A stretch of DNA of 64,000 nucleotides from Phymorhynchus buccinoides (taxonomy: Eukaryota; Mollusca; Gastropoda; Neogastropoda; Raphitomidae). The notes under the pieces were generated by a model, which was not told the origin of the DNA, did not search any database, and saw only the letters and a program-made list of their open reading frames with translations. Positions 8,879 through 19,457 of this stretch are shown piece by piece. The DNA lies in NCBI GenBank assembly GCA_017654935.2, contig CM065700.1, forward strand, positions 46,576,635 through 46,640,634, read 5' to 3'. A program made the position numbers and the translations under genes. Within the stretch, counting starts at the first letter, position 1. The number at the start of each line of letters is the position of its first letter.

Positions 8879-11373
8879 CTTGGGGAAAGTAATAATAATT
8901 GTGATAGCTTGTACTAGAAACAGTAATAGTAATAGTAGAGCATTTACATGCACCACATTTCAGAAAGGCAAAGGTACACATACAACAGGCATCAGAATTG
9001 TCTGAGGCTTTGCACACATCAGAGGCTTGGAAATTGCCACACACACATACAGATACAGTAAAAAAAACAACCACAACCCCCCCCCCCCTAAACTTCTAGA
9101 TCGATTACCTTGAATTTGGTTCTGTTTGATGAGTTTCACAGTGCGCCAGTCATCTACCACCCCCCCCCCCCCCCCACCCCCCCAGATACAGTTAAAAACA
9201 CCCTAAACTTCTGAAGCGATTACCATGAACTTGGTTCTGTTGTCTAGCTTTAGTCTGCCAGACTACATTCTGACACACACACTCACACAGAAACAGTAAA
9301 AAAAATCACACACCTAAACTTCTGAAGCGATTACCATGAACTTGGTTCTGTTGTCTAGCTTTAGTCTGCCAGTCTACATTCACACACATACACTCGCACA
9401 GAAACAGTAAAAAAACAAAAAAACACCTAAACTTCTGAAGCGATTACCATGAACTTGGTTCTGTTGTCCAGTTTCACCATGTGCAAGTCATCGATGCCCC
9501 CACCCCCCTCCCCACTCACACAGATTTATTATATATACAGTAAAAAAGGCCTAAACTTGTGAAGCGATTACCTTGAACTTGGTTCTGTTGTTGTCGAGTT
9601 TCACCATGCACAAGGCATCAATATTCCCACATGCACTCACACAGATACATACAGTAAAAAAGGCCTAAACTTGTGAAGCGATTACCTTGAACTTGGTTCT
9701 GTTGTTGTCGAGTTTCACCATGCACAAGGCATCAATATTCCCACATGCACTCACACAGATACATACAGTAAAAAAGGCCTAAACTTGTGAAGCGATTACC
9801 TTGAACTTGGTTCTGTTGTTGTCGAGTTTCACCATGCACAAGGCATCAATATTCCCACATGCACTCACACAGATACATACAGTAAAAAAGGCCTAAACTT
9901 GTGAAGCGATTACCTTGAACTTGGTTCTGTTGTTGTCGAGTTTCACCATGCACAAGGCATCAATATTCCCACATGCACTCACACAGATACATACAGTAAA
10001 AAAGGCCTAAACTTGTGAAGCGATTACCTTGAACTTGGTTCTGTTGTTCTCAAGTTTCACCACGAGCAAGGCGTCGATATTCCCACATGCACTCACACAG
10101 ATACATACAGTAAAAAACACCCTAAACTTCTAAAGCGATTACCGTATTTTTCGGACTATAAGGTGATACTTTTTTCCCAGACTGAGACCCCTGTGCCTTA
10201 TAATATGACTACTAAAATAGTAAGAAAATGTAATAACAGGATCTGAATTTTGTGTAAAATTTAGGGGGTGCGCCTTATAGTCCGAAAAATACGGTACCTT
10301 GAACTTGGTTGTTGCTGTCAAGTTTTACCATGCGCAAGTCGTCAATATTCCCACATGCACTCACACAGATACATACAGTAAAAAACACCCTAAACTTACG
10401 AAGTGATTACCTTGAACTTGGTTCTGTTGCTGTCAAGTTTCACCATGCACAAGTTGTCGATATTCCCACATACACTCACACAGACACATACAGTAAAAAA
10501 CACCCTAAACTTGTGAAGCGATTACCTTGAACTTGGTTCTGTTGTTGTCGAGTTTCACCATGTGCAAGTTGTCTATATTACCACATGCATCCACACACAT
10601 ACAGTACAACATTTAAAAAAAAACGCCCTAAACTTGTGAAGCGATTACCTTGAACTTGGTTCTGTTGTTGTCGAGTTTCACCATGCACAAGGCATCAATA
10701 TTCCCACATGCACTCACACAGATACGTACAGTAAACATACACTCACACAGATACATACAGTAAAAAAAAACCGGCCTAAACATCTGAAGCGATTACCTTG
10801 AACTTGGTTCTGTTGCTGTCGAGTTTTACCATGCGCAAGTTGTCGATATTCCCACATGTATGCATTCACACAGAGTAAAAAACGGCCTAAACTTGTGAAG
10901 CGATTACCTTGAACTTGGTTCTGTTGTCGACTGCGCCAGTTGTCAACGTTCCTACATACACTCACACAGATACATACAGTACAAAAACCGGCCTAAACTT
11001 GTGAAGCGATTACCTTGAACTTGCTTCTGTTGTCGAGTTTCACTGTGCGCCAATCGTCGACGTTCCCGCACACCTCAGTGACCACCCTCTGCAGCCGATC
11101 CTCTACGTCCATGGGTGGTTTGTACCCCCTCACTGTCTGCATACCTCTGAGAGAGGAAAAAACCCACAGCACAGTCAGTTTATTGTACAGTGGAACCTCC
11201 CTCATAAGACCTCCCATTATTAGACTCCCTCCCATATAAGACCTACTTCTCTGAGACATTGCCCTTCTTTGTAAGTATTAAAATGGCCTCCTTTATAAGA
11301 GCCCTCCCTTATAAGACCTCGATTTGGATGATTTTTGAGGTTCCACTGTATTAGAGATTCCCCGGGGGGATAC

Positions 11374-11472
<99 letters not shown>

Positions 11473-14400
11473 TTTCGTAAAAAAGTTTCTGCATCTTCTG
11501 GAAGTTCTGTGCTTGAAACTTCCCCTAATCTGCCACTCTCTGTGACTCTGCCTTTTCCCTTTGCTTTCTATCATCTACTATCTTTCTGACTTATTAGCCC
11601 ATTCTTCTGCCTTTTTAAAATAAAAAAAATACTCTAAATAATTGTTCTCCTTTGAGCTCCTCCGAAATTGGAATGTGTCGGCTGTACGCAGCGGGGAGAC
11701 CAGTGAAAACTGAAAACCGGACACATACGTACCATCACCCATTATGGCCATATGGCCTGGGAACGCAGAAGAAGAAGAAATATTAGAGAGAGAAACATCC
11801 TCCAACCTCCAATATTAGAGAGAGAAACATCCTCCAACCTGGTACAGATACATACGGAAATGTTTAATTCTACAGATAGTGGGTTGATCCTGGAGGTAGT
11901 GCAATACCAGGAAAGACCCAAAGTATTTACTGTATTGCTTAGGCTATGACTAGTATAAGGTGCAGCTTATTATAAAGCGCACCCTCCAAATTTGAAACAA
12001 AATTCAGATTTTGTTATATTTTTTACTTATATTACTATTATTATCAGTCATATTATAAGGCGGAGGGGTCTTACTCTGGGGAAAAGCATCGCTTAATAGC
12101 ACACAAAAAAAAAGTAATTATTTTCTTTCTTTAACATATGTGATGCTGCATGAGAAAACCCTCCTAAAGTCGCACAGGAAATATTTGAGCAAAAGCGGAA
12201 AAATAATCAACCCCAAAAATATCAGGTTTCTGGTATTTAAGCCTACTTTTATGCGTTTTACCACCATGCACGATGCAGCCAAAAGTGGAATGACTCATTT
12301 GTTTATTTAGTCATATTTGAAGCTATAATGATAACAGAAACAGAGCCAACACTCCTTTCTTCTACAGTGTTTGTCGGATTTCTGCAAGTGAAGTATCTTC
12401 GATGTCACAGTCGATATCACTGTAAAATAAACAAGCGCGAAATCGCAATAGTTTGTGGCACGCGGTCTATTTTTACCACTCCAATCATGAGTCACCTCCC
12501 CTGGCTTTTCAATAATTTTAATCTGTAAACCAGAATGTTATCTCTGCACCATTTCGTAACTTTTTATATCTTTTGGAAAACATTTAAAACTATGTATCCT
12601 ACTTATACTCATTGAAAGAAGCACCGCATACTCGTCGTGTCTGTTGTAGTGTCTGTATTACGTATGTTTATTATTTTGTACGCTTTTAAAATACATCATT
12701 TTAAAGAGCGGACTCAATTAATTTGAAGTGTAGCCTCGATTTGAAGTGCGACAATTTTGTCAAAATGTGCGACAATTTTGGACCGACAGACAGACCGACT
12801 GACAAAGTGAGTTATAGGTTTGTGGCTTGAGCCACAAACAAAAATAGGAACTCATTTAATTCTGTTTTCTGTGGCGGGGTAATCACACACGTAATGCTCT
12901 CATCCCTAGCTGGTGCATTTGTACCATAGTGTTTAAGTGCTTCAGCTGTTGGGATGATCCCTGGAGTCTTTTAGCTAGGGTACAACAACAACAACATGAC
13001 ATCCATGGATCAACTTACTCGCGTTTTCTCAGGGTGGTGGCCAGGGCAGAGATGCTGGAGGAGGAGGAGGAGGCAGCCAGGAGCTGGGTGTCCTCAGGGG
13101 GACTGTCCACACTCTGCTGCTTCTCCTCCTTGTCCTTCCCCCGCCGGAAAAACGCTGTCCTCGTCCATGTCTGCAGGCAATACAGGTGTCATGAGAAATA
13201 AGTAGCTCCCATGAAATAAGTACCTTTCGCATGCGAACTATAACCGTCCTAACCCTATCCCTAACCACGGAAAGAACCAACAAATAGAGCAGGAGGGTGT
13301 AAATCTACATCTTTGCCGAGAAATCGATGCACGAAGCCATGCCACTTAGTTTCGTCAAATTCACAATGGCGGACAAGCAAACAATTTGAATGAGGAATGG
13401 GTACTTATTTCATGAGGTACAATATTCTCTTCACACAGGCATGTATTTATTCATGTATACTATAAGCCGCTACTTTTCCCCTCAACTTTGGCCCATGTGG
13501 CTTATAGACTGACGCGGCTTATCTGTGGATTTTTTGTTCAATCCTACATTTATCAGTACAGTGGAACCTCCCTTATAAGACCTTCAAAAATCATCCAAAA
13601 TGAGGTCTTATAAGGGAGGGGTATTAAAGAGAGGTCATTTTAATATATAAAGAAGGGCAATGCCTCAGAGAAGTACATGTAGGTCTTATATGGGAGGGAG
13701 TCTTATAATGGGAGGTCTTATAAGGGATGTTCCACTGTATCATTAAATCCGGTTCTGGCCACATTCTTCAGCCTATTTTGAGCTTCTTTACACGAAAAAC
13801 TGGTCTTGGTAATCAACAGATTCGAATCTCATGTTTAAAGTGTCCAAGGGCATTAAAATAAATACTCATGTTCTGATAAGAAAATTTCTATGTTTGTGTT
13901 GGTTGGTGCACATACAATTTTCTCTGCGGCTCATAAACTGATGCAGCTTACATGTGAATAAATACCTAAAATACCTGAATAAATACCCCTGGATAAAGTC
14001 TTAGCTTGTTGTACTTGAAGTTCATAAATGTATTGCTGCTTTGTTATGATTTTCTATTCGTGAATAAATTCTTGTTTAAACCAATAAATACCTACTAATT
14101 TGTCAGATCCTCGCATGCTGTCATCATCATTGATTCGTCCATTATTAAAGCTATGTTTGTAGCTTTTACTTGAGTGTACACTTTCAATTTTTTCACACAT
14201 AGTTTAACTAAATTCTTTCCCTTTTTACATTTCTTGATGATTGCATCTTCTGTTTTATTTGTGATGTCTTGTACTACATATTATGCATGTTTTAGCATTG
14301 TTTATCAAGCTGATGAGTTATAATTCCTTAGGGAGGAAGACAGCTGGGCTATATTCACATTTATGCCTGTCAAACCGGTCAAGAACGATAATCTGTTGAC

Positions 14401-15000
14401 TGAAAAAGCAATCGCTATGTTCTTTTCTGTTACAAATTATCGTTCTTGACGCCAGCAGACGGGCATAAATGTGAATATAGCCGACAGCTGTTTGAATTCT
14501 TCTTCTTCTTCGTTGTTCCTGGGCCATAAAACTAAATGGGTACGTATGTGTCCGTTTTCCAGTTTTCACTGGTCTCCTCGCTGCATTCAGCCGACACATT
14601 CCGATTTCGGAGGAGCTCAAAGGAGAAAACTATATGGAAGAATTTTTTGGGGAAAAAGGGCAGGAGAATGGGCCCAAAGGAGCCAGAATGGTCAGCTCAT
14701 TGCCCTCAAGAGAAGAAGAAGAAGAAGAAGAAGTAGTCACATCGTCTGCACTGCCACTACTACTGCACTAGACTAGTGCCGTAGTAGTGGGAGTAGTGCA
14801 CTGCAGCCTGAGCCACGGCAAGTATATTTGGGACACAAAAAGGTGGTCATCGTTCAAAATATTTAGCAAATTAAGTAAGTAAGCACTTTCATTATTTTAT
14901 TCGTTCGTAAACTTACCTGATAAATAGAGGCTGGCCTGAGCGCGAGGGTTTTTCTAGTACACGCACAAGCAGCACATCCTCTAGCCAAGGAGGCAGCCAT
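8585..15000 (-). CDS. MRPL50: Mitochondrial large-subunit ribosomal protein L50 (mL50), complete four-exon gene
   Basis: Coding exons on the minus strand are 14917-15000, 13019-13170, 11014-11146 and 8585-8878. Together they are 663 bases, 220 residues plus TAA, with every junction in frame and all introns GT...AG. The N-terminus MAASLARGCAACACTRKTLA is basic and Ser/Ala/Arg-rich, as expected for a mitochondrial presequence. A basic FFRRGKDKEEK segment is followed by a Ser-rich linker. The conserved domain reads YKPPMDVEDRLQRVV, then NVDDWRTVKLDNRSKFK, then FDHFVPNSQLLDVGTVSDMV and DLPPNLHIQ. From memory of the family, the Y-x-PP-D-L/V-x-x-R-L start, VPNS-x-L, TPV-x-D-x-S and LPPNL motifs are those of vertebrate MRPL50. 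The protein acts in the mitochondrial ribosome 50S-like subunit. Compared with the human protein as I recall it, which ends shortly after LPPNL, there is a ~40-residue basic C-terminal extension. The start has a good Kozak context (AAGATGG). Introns hold many transposable elements. Confidence 0.9.
9105..11013 (-). repeat. Intron 3 minisatellite of exon 3 end plus splice donor
   Basis: About 15 copies, spaced roughly 105-150 bp, of a unit made from the last ~55 bases of MRPL50 exon 3 and the first ~60 bases of intron 3. Donor-like positions lie near 9106, 9224, 9330, 9444, 9569, 9683, 9797, 9910, 10025, 10138, 10408, 10523, 10646, 10794 and 10907; the true donor is at 11011-11013. On the minus strand most copies read MVKLDNNRTKFK then GTAATCGCTTCACA, three bases longer than the exon but in the same frame. 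Copies nearest 9100-9400 are the most diverged, and five copies at about 9545-10000 are almost identical. A MITE interrupts one copy at 10142-10294. Confidence 0.9.
10142..10294. mobile_element. 153-bp MITE with CCGTATTTTTCGGACTATAAGG ends (TA target)
   Basis: The element starts CCGTATTTTTCGGACTATAA and ends with the inverse complement (TTATAGTCCGAAAAATACGG). It is flanked by TA (10140-10141, 10295-10296). Adjacent array copies show the empty site GATTACCTTGAAC. It has no coding capacity. A decayed relative lies at 11960-12095 in inverse orientation. TA duplication suggests a Tc1/mariner-type helper, but the family is not certain. Confidence 0.85.
11014..11146 (-). CDS. MRPL50: MRPL50 exon 3
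   Basis: The acceptor is TTTTTTCCTCTCTCAG and the donor is AAG|GTAATCGC. It enters in phase 2, completes a Glu codon, and encodes GMQTVRGYKPPMDVEDRL through KLDNRSKFK. Its last ~55 bases are the source of the intron 3 array. Read-through past the donor meets a stop after six codons (VIASQV). Confidence 0.92.
11188..11348. mobile_element. pogo/Tigger-like MITE, copy 2 (in MRPL50 intron 2)
   Basis: Ends CAGTGGAACCTCCCT and GAGGTTCCACTG, flanked by TA at 11186-11187 and 11349-11350. It lies only about 40 bases upstream (in gene sense) of the exon 3 acceptor. Confidence 0.8.
11351..11781 (+). mobile_element. Dispersed repeat R, copy 4 with expanded TG microsatellite
   Basis: Same order of blocks as copy 2, ending GGGAACGCAGAAGAAGAAGA. 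The internal TG tract (11376-11471) has grown to nearly 50 dinucleotides. Lies directly against MITE copy 2. Confidence 0.8.
11376..11471. repeat. (TG)n microsatellite, about 48 units
   Basis: Uninterrupted GT/TG run inside repeat R copy 4. The CVCVCV and HTHTHT frames over it are not genes. Confidence 0.97.
11960..12095. mobile_element. Decayed inverse copy of the CCGTATTTTTCGG MITE family
   Basis: AAAGCGCACCCTCCAAATT, ACAAAATTCAGAT, GTCATATTATAAGGC and GGGGTCTTACTCTGGGGAAA align in order with the reverse complement of 10142-10294. Ends are eroded. Confidence 0.65.
12096..12867. other. MRPL50 intron 2, nothing recognised
   Basis: AT-rich intronic sequence. A near-duplicate phrase on a 25-30 bp scale (GTGCGACAATTTTG) occurs at about 12747-12783. 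No exon or RNA gene seen. Confidence 0.45.
12868..12999 (+). mobile_element. SINE-like repeat copy B, (CAA)n tail
   Basis: Plus-strand partner of 5703-5845, from GTGGCGGGGTAATCACACAC to the CAACAACAACAACA tail. It ends within about 20 bases of the exon 2 donor (13013-13018). Confidence 0.65.
13019..13170 (-). CDS. MRPL50: MRPL50 exon 2
   Basis: Acceptor TTGCCTGCAG and strong donor GA|GTAAGTTG. Phase 0 in, phase 2 out. It encodes TWTRTAFFRRGKDKEEKQQS, then a PPED segment, a run of six Ser and LATTLRKR. The FFRRGKDKEE stretch corresponds to the basic segment after the presequence in other MRPL50 proteins. The two other frames are closed or proline-rich nonsense. Confidence 0.9.
13458..13995. 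mobile_element. Possible element with TATAAGCCGC / GCAGCTTA motifs, split by a MITE
   Basis: ACTATAAGCCGCTACTTTTC, GTGGCTTATAGACTGACGCG and, beyond the MITE, CGGCTCATAAACTGATGCAG recur at both ends. This suggests an older element into which the pogo/Tigger-like MITE (13559-13737) inserted. Boundaries are uncertain. Confidence 0.4.
13559..13737. mobile_element. pogo/Tigger-like MITE, copy 3 (in MRPL50 intron 1)
   Basis: CAGTGGAACCTCCCTTATAA at the left and GGGATGTTCCACTG at the right, TA on both sides (13557-13558, 13738-13739). 179 bp, the longest of the three copies. Confidence 0.85.
14340..14490. mobile_element. ~150-bp inverted-repeat element (MITE/foldback)
   Basis: ACAGCTGGGCTATATTCACA and TTTATGCCTGTC at the left are matched inversely by GGGCATAAATGTGAATATAG and CCGACAGCTG at the right. 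Inner arms AAGAACGATAA / TTATCGTTCTT also pair. The whole can fold into a long hairpin. No clear target duplication. Confidence 0.75.
14498..14737 (-). mobile_element. Dispersed repeat R, copy 5 (partial)
   Basis: Inverse tail TTCTTCTTCTTC then TTGTTCCTGGGCCATAAAAC and the inverse of the AATGTGTCGGCTGTACGCAG block, breaking off near GGGGAAAAAGGGCAGGAGAA. A (GAA)n run at 14709-14733 closes the other side. Confidence 0.65.
14917..15000 (-). CDS. MRPL50: MRPL50 exon 1 (start codon and presequence)
   Basis: ATG at 14998-15000 in the context CCAAGATGG, 28 codons (MAASLARGCAACACTRKTLA then LRPASIYQ), ending CAG|GTAAGTTTAC, a near-perfect donor. Phase 0 out, matching exon 2. It is rich in Ala, Arg, Cys and Ser and lacks acidic residues, as a mitochondrial presequence should be. 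No TATA box was identified upstream. Confidence 0.88.
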
Positions 15001-15317
15001 CTTGGTTCAGTTAAAAATTGGAATGGAAATTTACCAGCCTCAACATTATGACTTGTGTATGCCTACTTTCGTTTTGAATAGTATAGGTAGGTAGGGACCA
15101 AACAAGCCGTGAAGCTTTTTAGACAGTCCCATCTTTTACATATTTTCTGGTAATTTTTTTCTTTCGGTCAAGGTAAAAATGCGGCCTCCATTTTGCTAAT
15201 AAAGCATTTATTTATCATAGCTTCGAAAATAACTTCTAAGAATATCGTATGTCATAATTTAGTAGAAGGTGCACATTTTATGTTATAAGTCATAAGTTTC
15301 TTTATTGTCCATTGGCA
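15001..15317. other. Region upstream of MRPL50
   Basis: Presumed promoter side of MRPL50. AT-rich, no clear core-promoter element or other gene. Confidence 0.35.
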
Positions 15318-15412
15318 TTGTACAACGCACGTGGAAACTTGTCTTCCACCGTAGCTCCTTCTTCATCCGGACTGCCGTGGAGTGGAACCAACTAAGTGAG
15401 GCCACTGTCAGG
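15318..15412 (+). pseudogene. C-terminal scrap of a second non-LTR reverse transcriptase
   Basis: The plus strand reads QRTWKLVFHRSSFFIRTAVE then WNQLSEATVRSG, the kind of tail (SFF-x-R-T-x-x-x-W-N-x-L) seen at the C-terminus of CR1/jockey/RTE-type polymerases. It abuts the 3' end of the LINE at 15518-16773, so one element probably inserted into the other. Confidence 0.5.
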
Positions 15413-16773
15413 TCAGGTCAGGTATTTGGACGACCAGGCCTTGTCTCTCAATGCGTCCTTCCTTTTGGTTAGTGTTTGGCAATTGCTGTGGCGGTTTTTA
15501 GCATCCATATTGATGCACTAATCATGGATGTACTTTAACAGGGCAATTTTTGGATCACTGTCTAGGAGGTTTTTGAATTTGTTAGTATCTGAGGTCAGTT
15601 TAGTATGTGCATGGAGGTTGTTCCAATATTGGGTGACTCTGTTAGAAAAAAAGTTTTTTCTAATGTTAGTTCTGCTGTACCTGGTTAGGATTTTAAGTTC
15701 GCTATTACGGGTTCTTATTTCGTTAGACAAGTGAAACAAGCCTTTATTAGTATTGTCAGTGCCTTGAAAAATCTTGTAAACATTTATCAAATCTCCCCTT
15801 AGTCTTCTGTATTTTAAAGATGGCAAATCTAATTTACGTAGCCTGTCCTCATATTCCAAATTTTTTTTATGGATTTTATCAGTTTGGTTGCTCTCCTCTG
15901 TACCTTCTCAATTGCACTGGACTGTCGTTTGAGAAAGGGATTCCAAATTATGTTTCCATAATCAAGATGAGGCCGTATTAAACATTTGTAAAGATTTATG
16001 AATACCTCTTTATTTAAGTTTTTAAAACTCCTAATCAAGCCCAGCATCTTACTGGCTTTATTTATCGCTGTTGTGATGTGCTTATCAAATTTGAGTTTTG
16101 AATCAAATATAACCCCTAGATCCTTCTCCTCTGTACAAGTATCTAAAACATGCTTAGATGAGCCGTGAGTAATTTCATATCCTTTATTTGGATTATTGTA
16201 CCCCGCGTGCATAACCTTGCATTTTCCTGCGTTAAAATATAAATTCCACTTCTCTGACCATTCTATGAGTCTGTTAATATCGTTTTGCAGTACATCTGAA
16301 TTTTGGGAACGATTATACACTTTAGTATCATCTGCAAATATCTTGCATGCACTTTGTATGTCTTCTGGGAGATCATTTATAAAAACTGTAAAAAGTACTG
16401 GGCCCAGGATGCTACCCTGGGGAATATCACTTAAAACATTAGTACTAGAAGACTGTTTTGTTCCCACCCGCACTCTTTGAGATCTTCCCTTCAGAAAGAT
16501 TTTAACCCACGTTAATATGTTTCCTGTTATCCCGTAAGCTTCCAGTTTAAGAAGTAGCCTTTCGTGCGGCACAGAATCAAAGGCCTTTCTAAAATCTAAG
16601 TAAATGATTTCAAATGCCTCTTTGTCCTCTAAGAGTTGGGTAAAATCGTCCATCACATCTAACAATTGGGTCATACAAGAACGCCCTGTCCTGAACCCAT
16701 GTTGACATTCTGTGAACAGATTAAAATCTACCATATGTTTAACAACAGCGTCCCGTACAAACTGTTCTAACAT
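15405..16773 (-). mobile_element. 5'-truncated CR1/jockey-like LINE, left flank of the satellite
   Basis: Carries the reverse transcriptase described separately. Its 3' end, in element sense, runs past the stop at 15518 to a short repeat tail (ACCTG)n at about 15411-15424. The 5' end is missing toward the satellite, as is usual for target-primed retrotransposition. Confidence 0.75.
15518..16773 (-). pseudogene. Non-LTR retrotransposon reverse transcriptase, truncated and frameshifted
   Basis: Residues 1-300 from 16773 downward contain the RT fingers-palm blocks in order: HGFRTGRSC, YLDFRKAFDSVPH (first catalytic Asp), DIPQGSILGPVLFTVFINDL, and IFADDTKVY with the catalytic Asp pair. The conserved C-terminal portion EEKDLGVIFDSKLKFDKHI and PHLDYGNIIWNPFLKRQSSA follows. 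The frame breaks at an A8 run (T8 on the plus strand at 15861-15868). One more A would join it to the second segment (15518 to about 15859), which continues LEYEDRLRKLDLPSLKYRR to the end. The N-terminal endonuclease is absent. Known role of the family: target-primed reverse transcription. A homopolymer sequencing error could explain the frameshift. Confidence 0.9.
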
Positions 16774-16990
16774 CTTACACAGCGTCTTTCATTGCATTAC
16801 GTCTTTTGTATGAGCCGTAACTAAATGTTGTAATTTACTCCGCGTTGTAACTCCGCACGTAGTTAATTACGATGCATTGTAAGAACCTCCGTTGCATGAG
16901 AACCTACTTTCAATCTACTAGATAGTAACATACAATTTTTTGGAACGAAATATTCTGATTAGTTTCGTACATAACGCATGCGCAGCAGAG
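16774..16990. other. Junction between LINE and satellite
   Basis: About 215 bases, not recognised. They may be further decayed LINE or original flank. The first clear satellite monomer starts at about 16991. Confidence 0.5.
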
Positions 16991-17089
16991 GGTTTCACTA
17001 CACTGATGTCCACCACAATACACTGATGGCCACCTCACTACACTTATGTCCACAACATCACACTGATGTCCACCACACTACACTGGTGT

Positions 17090-19170
17090 TCAACACAACA
17101 AAACTGAAGTCCACTCATGAAAAACTGAAGTCCATCCTTGCAAAACTGAAGTCAATCCATGAAAAACCACATCACACTGATGTCCACCTCACTACACCGA
17201 TGTCCACCTCTCTACACTGTTGTCCATTTCAATACACTGACGTCCACATCACTAAACTGATGTCCACCTCACTACACTGATGTCCACCTCACTACACTGA
17301 TGTTTACCACATTACACTGATATTCACCATACTACACTGATGTCCACCAAACTACACTGATGTTCACTTCACTACACTGATGTCCACTTCACTACACTGA
17401 TGTCCACTTCACTACACTGATGTCCACTTCACTACACTGATGTCCACCTCACTACACTGATGCCAACCTCACTACACTGATGTCCACCAAACTACACTGA
17501 TGTCCACATAACTACACTGATGTCTACTTCACTACACTGATGTCCACCTCACTACACTGATGTCCACCTGACTACACTGATGTCCACTTCACTACACTGA
17601 TGTCCACCTCACTACACTGATGTCCACCACACTACACTGATGTCCACCTCACTACACTGATGTCCACCACACTACACTGATATTCACCATACTACACTGA
17701 TGTCCACCAAACTACACTGATGTTCACTTCACTACACTGATGTCCACTTCACTACACTGATGTCCACTTCACTACACTGATGTCCACTTCACTACACTGA
17801 TGTCCAACTCACGATACTGATGCCAACCTCACTACACTGATGTCTACCAAACTACACTGATGTCCACATAACTACACTGATGTCTACTTCACTACACTAA
17901 TGTCCACCTGACTACACTGACGTCCACCTGACTACACTGATGTCCACTTTACTACACTGATGTCCACCTCACTACACTGATGTCCACCACACTACACTGA
18001 TGTCCACCTCACTACACTGATGTCCACTTCACTACACTGATGTCCACTTCACTACACTGATGTCCACTTCACTACACTGATGTCCACTTCACTACACTGA
18101 TGTCCACCTCACTACACTGATGTCCACCTCACTACACTGATGTCCACCTCACTACACTGATGTCCACCTCACTACACTGATGTCCACCACACTACACTGA
18201 TGTCCACCTCACTACACCGATGTCCACGAAACTACACTGATGTCCACTTCACTACTTTGATGTCCACTTCACTACACTGATGTCCACTTCACTACACTGA
18301 TGTCCACTTCATTCACCGATGTCCACTTCACTACACTTATGTCCACTTCACTACACTGATGTCCACCACACTACACTGGTGTCCATCACAAAAAACTGAA
18401 GTCCATCCATGAAAAACTGAACTCCATCCATGAAAACTGATGTCCACCACACTACACTGATGTCCACCTCACTACACTGATGTCCACCACACTACACTGA
18501 TGTCCACCACACTACACTGATGTTCACTACACCACCTCACTACACTGATGTCCACCTCACTACACTGATGTCCACTTCACTACACTGATGTCCACCAAAC
18601 TACACTGATGTCCACTTCACTACACTGATGTCCACCACACTACACTGTTGTCCACCTCTCTACATTGTTGTCCATTTCAATACACTGATGTCCACTTCAC
18701 TACAATGATGTCCACCTCACTACACTGATGTCCACCTCACTACACAGATATTCACCAAACTACACTGATGTCCACTTCACTACACTGATGTCCACCTCAC
18801 TACACTGATGTCCACCTCACTACACTGATGTCCACTTCACTACACTGATGTCCACTTCACTACACTGATGTCCACTTCACTACACTGATGTCCACCTCAC
18901 TACACTGATGTCCACCTCACTTTTCTGATGCCCACTTCACTACACTAAACTGAAGACCATCCATGAAAAACTGAAGTCACAATCTATAAAAGACTGAACT
19001 CCATCCGTGAAAAACTGAAGTCCATCCATGAAACACTGAAGTCAAAATCCATGAAAAACTGAAGTCCATCCTTGAAACACCGAAATCCATCCATGAAACA
19101 CTGAAGTCCATCAATGAAAAACTGAAGTCCAACCATGAAACACTGAAGTCCATCCGTCAAACACTGAAGT
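17090..19170. repeat. Edge B-type islands, degenerate
   Basis: Short, disordered B-monomer groups at about 17098-17166, 18390-18440 and 18950-19172, with many substitutions and altered spacing. They show that both monomer types were present at the old edge of the array. Confidence 0.8.
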
Positions 19171-19457
19171 CACCCTACACTGATGTCCACTACACCACAC
19201 TGATGTTCACCACACTACACTGATGTCCACCAAACAACACTGATTTCCACTTCACTACACTGAAGTTCACCTCAATACACTGATGTCATTTTCACTACAC
19301 TGATGTCCAGTTCACTAAACTGATGTCCACCACACTACACTGATGTCCACATCACTACACTGATGTCCACTTCACTACACTGATGTCCACTTCACTACAC
19401 CGATGTCCACTTCACTACACTGATGTCCACTTCACTACACTGATGTCCACTTTACTA

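Noticed and set aside
8552..8917. Plus-strand 121-residue frame
   Set aside because: Antisense of MRPL50 exon 4.
11293..11589. HTHTHT and CVCVCV frames
   Set aside because: Translations of the TG microsatellite.
12929..13205. Plus-strand frames over MRPL50 exon 2
   Set aside because: The minus-strand frame has correct splice sites and phases and matches the MRPL50 basic segment; the others run into SINE-like sequence or stops.
16196..16480. Plus-strand 94-residue frame
   Set aside because: Antisense shadow of the reverse transcriptase.
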